DNA from: Collinsella aerofaciens
GTDB lineage: Bacteria; Actinomycetota; Coriobacteriia; Coriobacteriales; Coriobacteriaceae
Reading direction: 5' to 3'
DNA: 64,000 nt
Assembly: GCF_902364355.1 (NCBI RefSeq)
Contig: NZ_CABJDK010000011.1
Span: forward strand, 1 to 64,000
Shown piece by piece: positions 16,001 through 22,854 of the stretch; the stretch's first letter is position 1; each line of letters begins with the position of its first letter. The translations under genes and the position numbers were made by a program. The notes beneath the pieces were generated by a model. The model did not search any database. It was not told where the DNA came from and saw only the letters and a program-made list of their open reading frames with translations.

Positions 16001-17417
16001 GCACCGGTCCCAGGGTAAACTGCTCAGTCCAATTGAGGTCGGTTCTTACTTGGAAGAGGGCCTTGATATTGCCGAATGCGGGATCGTTGTTGTCACCCCA
16101 GGTTTTGCCCACCCAGTCGTAGGCGAGCGAGCCGTACAGCTGTGTGGCGATATCCATCGTGAACAGCAGCGTGCAATGGTGGCGAAGGAGTTTGGTGTTT
16201 CTTGGGTCGGTGCCCGAACCGGCACTCATGCGCTTGTACTGATTCCACTTCCCCTCCATTTCGTCGAGGTAGCGGTTTGCCTGCTTGGCGCCCGACTCGC
16301 GCGGCGATTTCTTCCAGTATTCCGGATCAGGGTTGCCCGAATCGTTCATATAGCCGACTGGTTTGTATCCTCCGCCAAATAGTACGTACCCGGCAAACGA
16401 GAAATCGAAGAGGATCGGAAATGTGGGCATCCAACACGTGAACTTATTACCACCGATGCCGGGAAACGCCGCTGGGAAATCAAACGGAGTAATCTCTTGG
16501 TCCATGGTGGTGGGGACGATAGTGGTCGATCCGGATTCCGCCTTTGCCGCCGGCGCGGTAACAACGGCCATGGAGGAGGAGAGTGTATAGGTTTTTCCCT
16601 GATAGTCGAGGACAAAGCGCAGCTTGCACCCTTCTTCCAGAAGGCCCGATGCCGCATCGAGGAACTTGTCTTCGAGTGTGAACGTCGCCAGATTATCCGC
16701 GCCCGATGCGCTGGCCTTGACTTGGCCAATCTGCGTGACGGTTTCGGATGAGCTGCCCGCGGCGGGCGTCACTTTGTTGATGCGCAGCGTTGCCTGTCCA
16801 CCCTGTGGCAGATACGCCTGCACGGTAAAGGCGTGCGTATCGGGCTGTTCGCTTGCTGCTTCGTCCGCTGGCAGTGCCATAAACGTGGCGTCGGCGTATT
16901 GGATGTCCCATTCGTCGAATGTGAGCTGGCGGAAGTACGGCTCGCCGTCGGAAAGCGGACGCGTGGGCGCGGTTATGGCGGTGCCGCCCTGGATACGCGC
17001 AAGGGGAATCTCGACATCACGGTAGCCCGCCATGCTAATGGAGATGCCGCCGTTAAAGTCGTACGCGTCGAGAAGCGTTGCCTCGTCCACGTAGCCTTCC
17101 GAAAGCGGCGCGACCTCAAAGATGGCCGTGCCTTCTTCATCGGTCGTGGCGGCGAGCTGCTTGCCTGCGGCGTAGCGCGACGTGAGCGTGACCTTGGCGC
17201 CTGCGATAGGCGTATTCTTGTTGGCGACGTCGACCACCACCACGCCGAACATGGTGCGCGAGAGCACCAGGACCTTGAAGGGGTCTTCTTCGTCGGCATA
17301 GGCCACGGTGGGCGCGAACGGCAGCAGGAAGGCATTTTCGCTTCCCGGCACGCGAGGCAACATAATGCTCGCTAGCGAGGACGCTCCGGCAACAAGTAAC
17401 GAACGGCGATCAAGCAT
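13050..17417 (-). CDS. Giant Tat-exported surface protein with LAGTGD anchor
   Basis: The start at the ATG 17415-17417 (GGGAG upstream) gives 1455 residues. MLDRRSLLVAGASSLASIML is a twin-arginine-type signal, with cleavage likely after VAYA near residue 40. An early carboxypeptidase-regulatory/CNA-B-like beta domain follows (VVVVDVANKNTPIAGAKVTL, about 55-130). The long middle has no family I know. Near the C-terminus there is a Gly/Ser-rich linker (SSGSGTDEGGGSGGSSSGSG), then LAGTGD, a hydrophobic Ala-rich helix and a basic tail SARR, the layout of a sortase substrate with LAGTG in place of LPxTG. It is therefore probably exported folded, perhaps with a cofactor, and linked to the cell wall. 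It is codirectional with and 155 bp after a LuxR regulator gene, which may control it. Confidence 0.85.
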   Translation of the reverse strand: MLDRRSLLVAGASSLASIMLPRVPGSENAFLLPFAPTVAYADEEDPFKVLVLSRTMFGVVVVDVANKNTPIAGAKVTLTSRYAAGKQLAATTDEEGTAIFEVAPLSEGYVDEATLLDAYDFNGGISISMAGYRDVEIPLARIQGGTAITAPTRPLSDGEPYFRQLTFDEWDIQYADATFMALPADEAASEQPDTHAFTVQAYLPQGGQATLRINKVTPAAGSSSETVTQIGQVKASASGADNLATFTLEDKFLDAASGLLEEGCKLRFVLDYQGKTYTLSSSMAVVTAPAAKAESGSTTIVPTTMDQEITPFDFPAAFPGIGGNKFTCWMPTFPILFDFSFAGYVLFGGGYKPVGYMNDSGNPDPEYWKKSPRESGAKQANRYLDEMEGKWNQYKRMSAGSGTDPRNTKLLRHHCTLLFTMDIATQLYGSLAYDWVGKTWGDNNDPAFGNIKALFQVRTDLNWTEQFTLGPVPFFLNVNPWVLAKLALAVGAHTHGSGAAFFKNISLDYSNTSGSFTIQIGLAVTFGAGVAGVASSAVRGAASLTLFIGYEKADGHQLPRLRVGADVDVDVILQFVMFKWTTKAWSGSWPTLADSWNMSVNNGDQYVLQRSELALGGDTPYTLDARFGTPGNIEVGGVPQFIASATIVTNAELLARAEVKATAVNAAPVVRDWDQAVTRIELEADAESDDTGQIEHFVHALIENDENAAPMYKYTYIGQATNAVADPNANSAGVSEDERGGIRPSSDNVLFAGVLSEAHMKLAIIAGVECLFRIASVRYGDNGRSRLVAHTKTNGTWSAPTPVDFPLGFGEGDVERDGIYDYDFDVVEYTDGRRNQDAYVLLVSGERPAGDNTLFDTASTSGILSVVRLRISNDGVRVISHTSWRSISRGRLQEDGYHCLQCPRITVGKTLVDGRLSGAYLHRRGTTAEKALGSEAKVALECFALWSDDLGDSLTFRQVLRFPQAPSSIELGEPENINGKMVVPVAYETADGCGCASYAVIGQSIAGWGVMPPDAAVPHAVPWPQHSGFLATVNEQLQHITWARGASAFATQPVGAAGCGPASFSVSNNGRCVLYVENTDGKVGQTYDEEGNPVAVMGKHFRIFASTLAGDLFTEPFVMCELDHPVDQITTFLTSGGMLSALATHIVSAEKSEAELHGIEVPLVACATPTGAVATSGAVVPGAAGESFMVTVRNDGNTLLTAGTIDLYREGSNQPFSSASIGFGVNARMVSIYDPELAEDASANDMAHVKYALETLGARFAMHPLVADNGNAVLAPGCTAQFRMSFAIPESWSDEVGKRVTLYAKARNLVALDPVTLEEIRPGANSALGAVLHELHVPDAACERSEVQVGVCGSADTTGLHDAPMTADGDGGSSGSGTDEGGGSGGSSSGSGKNHGNNKRSGKAGALAGTGDVNAPLTAAAAALAAAGAGLIAYSARRTALEKDTANEVNSDKSR

Positions 17418-17572
17418 CTTGGGCTCCCATCCCGCAAATATCGGTGGAAATAATCCAATTTTGCGAGAAGGCGCCCCGTGGCGGTAGTGCCATTCAAGGG
17501 TCAAAATGTCCAAATTGATCGAGCGAAGCGCTGGGTTCCGGAACGCGTTCGATGCGCTTGGCAGCCCGGTCG

Positions 17573-18577
17573 CTAACGCAACATATGCGCGACCAGCTCG
17601 GCGCGTGTGCCGATGCCAAGCTTTGCGTATACGCCGGATAGGCGGTTTTTGACGGTGCCCGGCGATACTCCCATATGGCGTGCGATTTCGGCGTTGGTCC
17701 ACCCACGACAGGCGAGCATGGCCATGGTGAATTCCGTGGTCGTTAAATCGTCGGCCACGTCCTCGCCCGAATCGGGGTTGTGGATGCGCCGCCAGCCGTA
17801 GCTGAAGCGGTACGTGATCTCGATGATGCGCGCGAAGTCGTCAGGGTATTGCGTTTTTAGGCACGCCTCGATGAGCCCCTGTAAAAGGCCGTGGTGCTCG
17901 CCAATGAGCTCGATAAGGCCGTCGGGACGCGCAATGTTCCAAGCGGTTCCGAAGTGTGCCTTTGCGGCGTCGATGTCCTTGAGGCTCATGCATGCCATGG
18001 AAGCTGCCAGGTGCAGGAACAGTTCCGAGATGGGATAACTTTCCTGTTTCATAATCAGGGCGTTTTCCGCCATGCCCAGACTGCGGCCGTATTCGCCGCG
18101 CAGATACAAGGCGTGCGCCATCACGTAGCTGGCGAACAGGCGCAGGCCTTCGGGCAGATGCGCCGCAAGTGGATAAAACTCTTCGGCAGAATACGGGGAA
18201 GGCAAGTGCAGCAGGACGCTCGCGGCCGAGGCGAACAGGATATGCGTGGCGTGGACGGCGGGCGATTCCTCGTCAGTTGGCGTATCGAGGATGCCCGCAA
18301 GGCAACGGCGGGCATCGGCGATACGGTTGAGCGACAGGCTGGCATATCCGCAGATAAAGCATGCGGAATAGCGTAGCGCGGGATCGGTGGCGTCAAGATA
18401 GGGGCGCGCCGTCTTGGCAGCGAGGGCGGCTTGTCCGCGAAAGTACAGCGCTTCTGCCGTGGCAATGGCGCGCGAATCGGGGTCGGAAATGCCTGCAACC
18501 GCAGCGTCAATCTGCCCCGGCACAAAGGCGGTGCACATCAATGGCATGGGAACGCATGGGTAGCCATCGCAGTCCAT
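17573..18577 (-). CDS. LuxR-type transcriptional regulator
   Basis: The ATG at 18577 with GGGAG upstream gives 334 residues. The C-terminal 60 residues are a LuxR/NarL helix-turn-helix, TEFTMAMLACRGWTNAEIAR followed by MGVSPGTVKNRL. The N-terminal 260 residues are alpha-helical with TPR-like Ala/Leu patterns (ALYFRGQAALAAKTARPYLD) and no receiver or PAS domain. Such helical-repeat LuxR proteins are numerous in Coriobacteriia and often sit next to the transporter or surface gene they control. It lies between the two-component genes (68 bp upstream) and the giant surface protein (155 bp downstream), all on the minus strand. The most likely target is the surface protein; this is inference. Confidence 0.86.
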   Translation of the reverse strand: MDCDGYPCVPMPLMCTAFVPGQIDAAVAGISDPDSRAIATAEALYFRGQAALAAKTARPYLDATDPALRYSACFICGYASLSLNRIADARRCLAGILDTPTDEESPAVHATHILFASAASVLLHLPSPYSAEEFYPLAAHLPEGLRLFASYVMAHALYLRGEYGRSLGMAENALIMKQESYPISELFLHLAASMACMSLKDIDAAKAHFGTAWNIARPDGLIELIGEHHGLLQGLIEACLKTQYPDDFARIIEITYRFSYGWRRIHNPDSGEDVADDLTTTEFTMAMLACRGWTNAEIARHMGVSPGTVKNRLSGVYAKLGIGTRAELVAHMLR

Positions 18578-18645
18578 CTTCCATCTCCCAACAGCTGGCA
18601 ACAATAGCAGCAATTGTACTCCTGTTGCTCGGGACCCCTTTCGTT

Positions 18646-19797
18646 TTACTGTTCGGTTAACGCTGCGGATCGTTTTGGAAGGCTTACGAGCATGGTGGTC
18701 CCGTTCTCGGAACTTGCTTCGACCTCTACAGCGCCACCGTGAAGCGCTGCAATCTCCCAAACGAGCGCTAGCCCGAGTCCTGCGCCGCCGTATGCCCTGC
18801 TGCGGGATTTGTCTAGACGAAAGAATGGCTGGAAGATGCTCTCTCGGTACTGCTTGGGTATTCCCGGGCCCTGGTCCTCGACTCGCAGGAACACGTGGTT
18901 GTCGCTGTCGCTGATGGAGACGTTGACAGTCGAGCCGGGGTGGCTGTAACGGATGGCATTTTCGACCAGGTTAAACACCAGCCGATAGAGGAGCGTGTCG
19001 CTCCCGATTACTAAAGCGTCTCCAGCACAATTGAGGGCTATGCCCTTATTTTCGGCAAGTGGCGCAAGGTCGGTGAGGACCTCTTCGGACAAGGGGCCAA
19101 GTTCCACATCGTCCTCGCAAGGAACGCTGCGGAGCTCGCTCATCTCGAGCAATACCTTGGCCATTCGAGACATGCGCTCGGTTTGTTCTTGTAGCAGGCC
19201 GAGCAGCTCGGCTGTTTCGGGTTGCAAACCGGAGTGCTCGGAGATGAATAGTTCAATCTGTGCTTGCATAAGGGCGAGCGGGGTGCGCAGCTCGTGTGCG
19301 GCGTTGCCGGTAAACTGACGCTGTGCAGAGAACCCTTCGCCAAGACGAGCGATCATGTCGTTGAAAGAGGCGCTGCATCGTTGTAGCTCGGTGGGCACAT
19401 CTTCATTGAGTCTGATTTCGCTTAGGTTGTCAGGCTGCACACGCTCAACCTGGGCTGCAAAAGCCCGTAGCGGTTTGAGTGCACGGCCGCTCACAAAGTA
19501 TGCCAGCGCGCCGCCAAGGAGTGTAACTCCAGCCGTGATGTACCAGGCTGTCGTGCCAAAAGACTCCTGTGCGTCGTTTACGACGATCGTGACCTCGTCA
19601 TCGAGGCTTCCCTTCGTTGGGTCAAACGCTTGAGGTGCATCTACGCCGGCTGCGCTAAGGGCCGAGATGTCGCTGCCGATGGCATCCATGTAGCGCATGC
19701 CCGTATAGCCGACCAGACAGTTCGTCAGCACGCACGCCGCACACGTCAGCAGTGCCGTCATGATCGTTATGCGCCATTGCAGCGAAAGCCCTTTCAT
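18646..19797 (-). CDS. Sensor histidine kinase
   Basis: A 383-residue membrane kinase. TM1 is about residues 8-32, a short extracytoplasmic loop of about 50 residues follows, and TM2 is about 83-103. Next come a HAMP-like linker (SGRALKPLRAFAAQVERV), HisKA with NAAHELRTPLALM (His near 180) and HATPase with NLVENAIRYS, VEDQGPGIP and GGAGLGLALVWEIA. The ATG overlaps the stop of the response regulator by 4 bp, so the pair is coupled. The small sensor loop gives no ligand clue. The divergent CXXC/polyferredoxin/TlpA genes suggest an extracytoplasmic thiol or redox signal, but that is inference from position. Confidence 0.92.
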   Translation of the reverse strand: MKGLSLQWRITIMTALLTCAACVLTNCLVGYTGMRYMDAIGSDISALSAAGVDAPQAFDPTKGSLDDEVTIVVNDAQESFGTTAWYITAGVTLLGGALAYFVSGRALKPLRAFAAQVERVQPDNLSEIRLNEDVPTELQRCSASFNDMIARLGEGFSAQRQFTGNAAHELRTPLALMQAQIELFISEHSGLQPETAELLGLLQEQTERMSRMAKVLLEMSELRSVPCEDDVELGPLSEEVLTDLAPLAENKGIALNCAGDALVIGSDTLLYRLVFNLVENAIRYSHPGSTVNVSISDSDNHVFLRVEDQGPGIPKQYRESIFQPFFRLDKSRSRAYGGAGLGLALVWEIAALHGGAVEVEASSENGTTMLVSLPKRSAALTEQ

Positions 19798-20468
19798 TCG
19801 CCATCCTCCATAACGTAGCCCTCTCCAATCCGATTGCGAATCGGGTCGTATCCCAAAGCGCTGCGCAACTTTTTGCGGAGTGACGAAATATGAACGCGGG
19901 TTGCGTTGCTAAAGCTGTTCACGCTGCTATCCCAAACGTGCTCGATAAGCTCCTCTTGGCTTACCGGACGCCCCTGATTAAACATCAGGTATTCCAAGAT
20001 TCCCGTTTCCTTGCGCGTAAGAGATAAAGCCTCGCTGTCCACGGAAGCGATGCGCGCCTTGGTGTCAAAGCGGAGCTTTCCGCAGGCTAAAACTATGTCG
20101 CTTTGTGTAAAGCGTCTGAGGGTAAGGCTACGAATCCTTGCCGCAAGCTCGTCCAGATGAAACGGCTTGGTGAGGTAATCGTTGGCGCCGGCATCGAGTC
20201 CGGCGACTTTATCGGATACTTCGCCACGTGCGGACAGAATCAGTACCTTAGTCTCGCAGTCAGTTTTCCTAAGTTCCCTGAGTACGGTCATGCCGTCGAT
20301 GCGGGGAAGGTTGAGGTCGAGTACCACGAGGTCGAAGGCCTCAACGTCCAGTAGGTCGAGCGCCTCCTGTCCGTCGTGACAGCAGTCGACGCTGTACGCC
20401 AGGTTTCGCAAGCTGCGCGCGATTGCGTCACACAGCGCCCGCTCGTCCTCGACGATCAAAATACGCAT
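19794..20468 (-). CDS. OmpR-family response regulator
   Basis: The ATG at 20468 gives 224 residues, dropping six codons of a weak upstream extension. The receiver domain has ILIVEDERALCD with the acidic pair, phospho-Asp in DLVVLDLNLPRIDG (residue 51 or so), Thr/Ser in LILSAR and Lys in YLTKPF. The C-terminal winged helix (about 125-222) has SLTRKETGILEYL and VSQEELIEHVWD, then a recognition helix ATRVHISSLRKKL. It is first in the operon with the histidine kinase. The 90-bp divergent promoter shared with the CXXC gene makes that redox operon a likely target. Confidence 0.93.
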   Translation of the reverse strand: MRILIVEDERALCDAIARSLRNLAYSVDCCHDGQEALDLLDVEAFDLVVLDLNLPRIDGMTVLRELRKTDCETKVLILSARGEVSDKVAGLDAGANDYLTKPFHLDELAARIRSLTLRRFTQSDIVLACGKLRFDTKARIASVDSEALSLTRKETGILEYLMFNQGRPVSQEELIEHVWDSSVNSFSNATRVHISSLRKKLRSALGYDPIRNRIGEGYVMEDGE

Positions 20469-20498
20469 AACAGTCTCCTTGCACATTTCAAATCGCGC

Positions 20499-20526
20499 TT
20501 AACACGGATTTTATAGCCGATATGGT
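20499..20526 (+). promoter_or_regulatory. Possible promoter of the CXXC/polyferredoxin/TlpA operon
   Basis: TTAACA and TATGGT are separated by 16 bp and end 33 bp before the TTG start of the CXXC gene. Both hexamers are moderate matches only. The region is shared with the divergent response regulator gene. Confidence 0.35.
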
Positions 20527-20558
20527 CCAATGGTCGCGTAACGAAAGGAGTGGTCAGG

Positions 20559-20705
20559 TTGTTCAAAGCGGTAAAACCCGTGGTACAGGTCGCTTTGTTG
20601 ATCGTCGGAATTGCCATGGTGTGCTTTGGCGTTATGCGTGGCGAGGCGGATGCCGTGCTGGCCAAAGCGATTAGGCTGTGCTTGGAGTGTATCGGAATTG
20701 GATAA
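20559..20705 (+). CDS. CXXC motif mini-protein (CD1871A-like)
   Basis: A 48-residue protein starting with TTG 8 nt after AAAGGAG. It begins LFKAVKPVVQVALLIVGIAM, a single membrane helix, followed by GVMRGEADAVLAKAIRLC and the ending CLECIGIG. The RGEA....KAIR.CLECIGIG tail is the signature I recall for the CD1871A family of CXXC mini-proteins, usually next to polyferredoxin and TlpA genes, exactly as here. Its last codons overlap the TTG start of the next gene (20698), so translation is coupled. The CLEC pair may act as a membrane-bound thiol relay between the polyferredoxin and the TlpA lipoprotein; this is inference. Confidence 0.78.
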   Translation: MFKAVKPVVQVALLIVGIAMVCFGVMRGEADAVLAKAIRLCLECIGIG

Positions 20706-21582
20706 AAGAGAAAACACTGCGTCGCATGTTTTGGCTCGATTTCGCGGATTCATTCAGGCGGCGGCGACGCTCGTCACCAACATTCACCTGCCAAACTTTG
20801 CCAAAGGCGGCATCTATCAGGGCGCGGGAAAAACGGTCTGCGTACCTGGACTTAACTGCTATTCGTGCCCCGCGGCATCGGGTGCGTGCCCCATCGGGTC
20901 GTTCCAGTCGGTGATAGGTTCATCCAAGTTCAACTTTTCTTATTACGTCACCGGTACGCTCATTTTGCTCGGCGTGCTGCTGGGACGCTTTGTATGCGGC
21001 TTTCTGTGCCCGTTTGGCTGGCTGCAGGAGCTGCTTCATAAGATTCCCGGAAAAAAGTTCTCCACGAAAAAGCTCAAGCCGCTCACGTACATCAAGTACG
21101 TCGTGCTGCTGTTTGCCGTGGTGCTGCTGCCCGTCTTGGTGATTAACGACGTGGGCATGGGCGACCCGTTCTTTTGTAAGTACATCTGTCCGCAGGGCGT
21201 GCTCGAGGGCGCCATTCCGCTGGCCATTGCCAACGCCGGCATTCGATCTGCGCTGGGGCAGCTCTTTACCTGGAAACTTTTCGTTCTTATTGCCGTGGTG
21301 GTGCTGAGCGTTTTGTTCTATCGCCCCTTCTGCAAATGGATTTGTCCACTCGGCGCATTCTATGCGCTCATGAATAAGGTGTCCCTACTGGGGATTCGGG
21401 TCGATGCATGTAAGTGCGTCTCGTGCGGCAAGTGTTCAAAGGTTTGTCAGATGGACGTTGATGTGGTCCGCGCGCCCAATCATGCCGAATGTATCCGGTG
21501 CGGAAAGTGCATCGGGGCCTGTCCCGTCGATGCCATCAGCTATCGCTATGGCCTGGATGTGTCGGCGAAAAGCTTCCCTTGA
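20698..21582 (+). CDS. NapH/CcdA-like 4Fe-4S polyferredoxin membrane protein
   Basis: The TTG at 20698 overlaps the preceding stop and gives 294 residues. Features in order: PGLNCYSCPAASGACPIGSF (four conserved Cys), membrane helices with GRFVCGFLCPFGWLQELLHK, further helices (VVLLFAVVLLPVLVI), CKYICPQGVLEGA, a last helix pair, FCKWICPLGAFYAL, then two ferredoxin motifs CKCVSCGKCSKVC and CIRCGKCIGACPVDA at the C-terminus. This is the NapH/RdxA/NosR-C type, which passes electrons across or along the membrane. In Clostridia and Coriobacteriia such proteins pair with TlpA lipoproteins, perhaps feeding electrons to extracytoplasmic thiols. The next gene encodes that TlpA protein. Confidence 0.9.
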   Translation: MDKRENTASHVLARFRGFIQAAATLVTNIHLPNFAKGGIYQGAGKTVCVPGLNCYSCPAASGACPIGSFQSVIGSSKFNFSYYVTGTLILLGVLLGRFVCGFLCPFGWLQELLHKIPGKKFSTKKLKPLTYIKYVVLLFAVVLLPVLVINDVGMGDPFFCKYICPQGVLEGAIPLAIANAGIRSALGQLFTWKLFVLIAVVVLSVLFYRPFCKWICPLGAFYALMNKVSLLGIRVDACKCVSCGKCSKVCQMDVDVVRAPNHAECIRCGKCIGACPVDAISYRYGLDVSAKSFP

Positions 21583-21628
21583 CTGCCGATAAAAAGTAAA
21601 CAAGCTTCGACAAAACGGAGGAATGACC

Positions 21629-22600
21629 ATGAAGCTTTCTAAGATTGCGGCCCTGTTTATGGTGCCGGTATTGGCCTTGTGCCTTGTGGCATGTTCGGCG
21701 CCCGGTGGCAATGCGAGCGAATCTGCGAGCTCCGATCCTAAGATTGCAGAACTCACTGCGCAGGAGCCGACCAATGCCGACGAGGCCGCCGAGCTGTATG
21801 CGAAGCTCATGGAAAAGGAGAACGATATCCTTTCGAGTGATAACGCGCTGTGGGAAAAGGTATTCAATGCGGCAAATAAAGACTCGGCAATGATTGAGGA
21901 CGGCAGCAATTACGGCGATTTCCTGCTCAAGACCATCGACGGCGCCAAGGATGAGTTCACGGCGGATGAGCTTAAGACGCTCAAGGCCGGTGCGCAGCAG
22001 ATCAAGGAGATCGAGGACAAGCTCGAGAGCTTGGAGAAGGAGTTCCCCGGCTGTGGAAACACGCCGAGCGAAGGCGAGAGCGTCGACGCTTCGGCCGCTG
22101 GCATGACGGCTGGTGCCAATGCTTCGAGCGAGGCGACGAAGTTCCCCAGCTTTACGGGCAAGGACCTGGATGGCAACGACGTGAGCAGCGACGAGCTGTT
22201 CTCTAAGAACAAGGTCACCGTCATGAACTTCTGGTTCACCACGTGCAAGCCGTGCGTGGGCGAGCTGGGCGATCTTGAGAAACTGAATAAGGAGCTTGCC
22301 GAGAAGGGCGGCCAGGTCGTGGGCGTCAACTCCTTTACGCTCGATGGCAACAAGGGCGAGATTGCAGATGCCAAGGACGTGCTGAGCAAGAAGGGCGTGA
22401 CATATAAGAACATCTGGTTCAAGTCGGATAGCGAGGCCGGTAAGTTTACGTCAAATCTATTCTCGTTCCCGACAACGTATGTCATAGATCAGAATGGCAA
22501 CATCGTAGGGGATCCAATCGTGGGAGCCATCAGCTCCGCTGAGCAGCGCGCAGCGCTCGACAAGCTTATTGACCAGGCGATTGCGAATAGCGAGCAGTAG
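21629..22600 (+). CDS. TlpA-family thioredoxin-like lipoprotein
   Basis: Of two ATGs, the one at 21629 has GGAGG 7 nt away and is chosen, giving 323 residues. The signal MKLSKIAALFMVPVLALCLV ends in lipobox VACS. An acidic helical region (about 35-150) precedes a linker and a thioredoxin-fold domain (about 170-320) with FPSFTGKDLDGNDVS, active site NFWFTTCKPCVGELGDL (CKPC), VGVNSFTLDG, and cis-Pro in FSFPTTYVID. It is an extracytoplasmic thiol-disulfide oxidoreductase, probably reduced by the membrane polyferredoxin encoded just upstream. A terminator follows at 22680. Confidence 0.92.
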   Translation: MKLSKIAALFMVPVLALCLVACSAPGGNASESASSDPKIAELTAQEPTNADEAAELYAKLMEKENDILSSDNALWEKVFNAANKDSAMIEDGSNYGDFLLKTIDGAKDEFTADELKTLKAGAQQIKEIEDKLESLEKEFPGCGNTPSEGESVDASAAGMTAGANASSEATKFPSFTGKDLDGNDVSSDELFSKNKVTVMNFWFTTCKPCVGELGDLEKLNKELAEKGGQVVGVNSFTLDGNKGEIADAKDVLSKKGVTYKNIWFKSDSEAGKFTSNLFSFPTTYVIDQNGNIVGDPIVGAISSAEQRAALDKLIDQAIANSEQ

Positions 22601-22679
22601 AAAACGCGTAAAGCATAGCGATGATCGTGCGCCGCTGTGCGAAGTAGTCCGCTACCTTTCAAGATAAGCTCCACCATAT

Positions 22680-22706
22680 AGAGGTCCCGCTCGGGACCTC
22701 TTCTTT
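22680..22706 (+). terminator. Rho-independent terminator of the redox operon
   Basis: AGAGGTCCCG and CGGGACCTCT pair around a 2-nt turn, followed by TCTTTT. It lies about 80 bp after the TlpA stop. Confidence 0.8.
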
Positions 22707-22854
22707 TGGGCGCCGCCCCGTTCGTTTTTTGATGCGGTTCCCTACATTCCTCACTGGCGTCGGTGAAAAATGGGGATAGAGTAGGACAAACGCGTCGAAT
22801 ACGAACGGCGGGGGAGAGCGGGCGAGTGCGCCCGCGTGGGAGAGGTTGCCGTCC

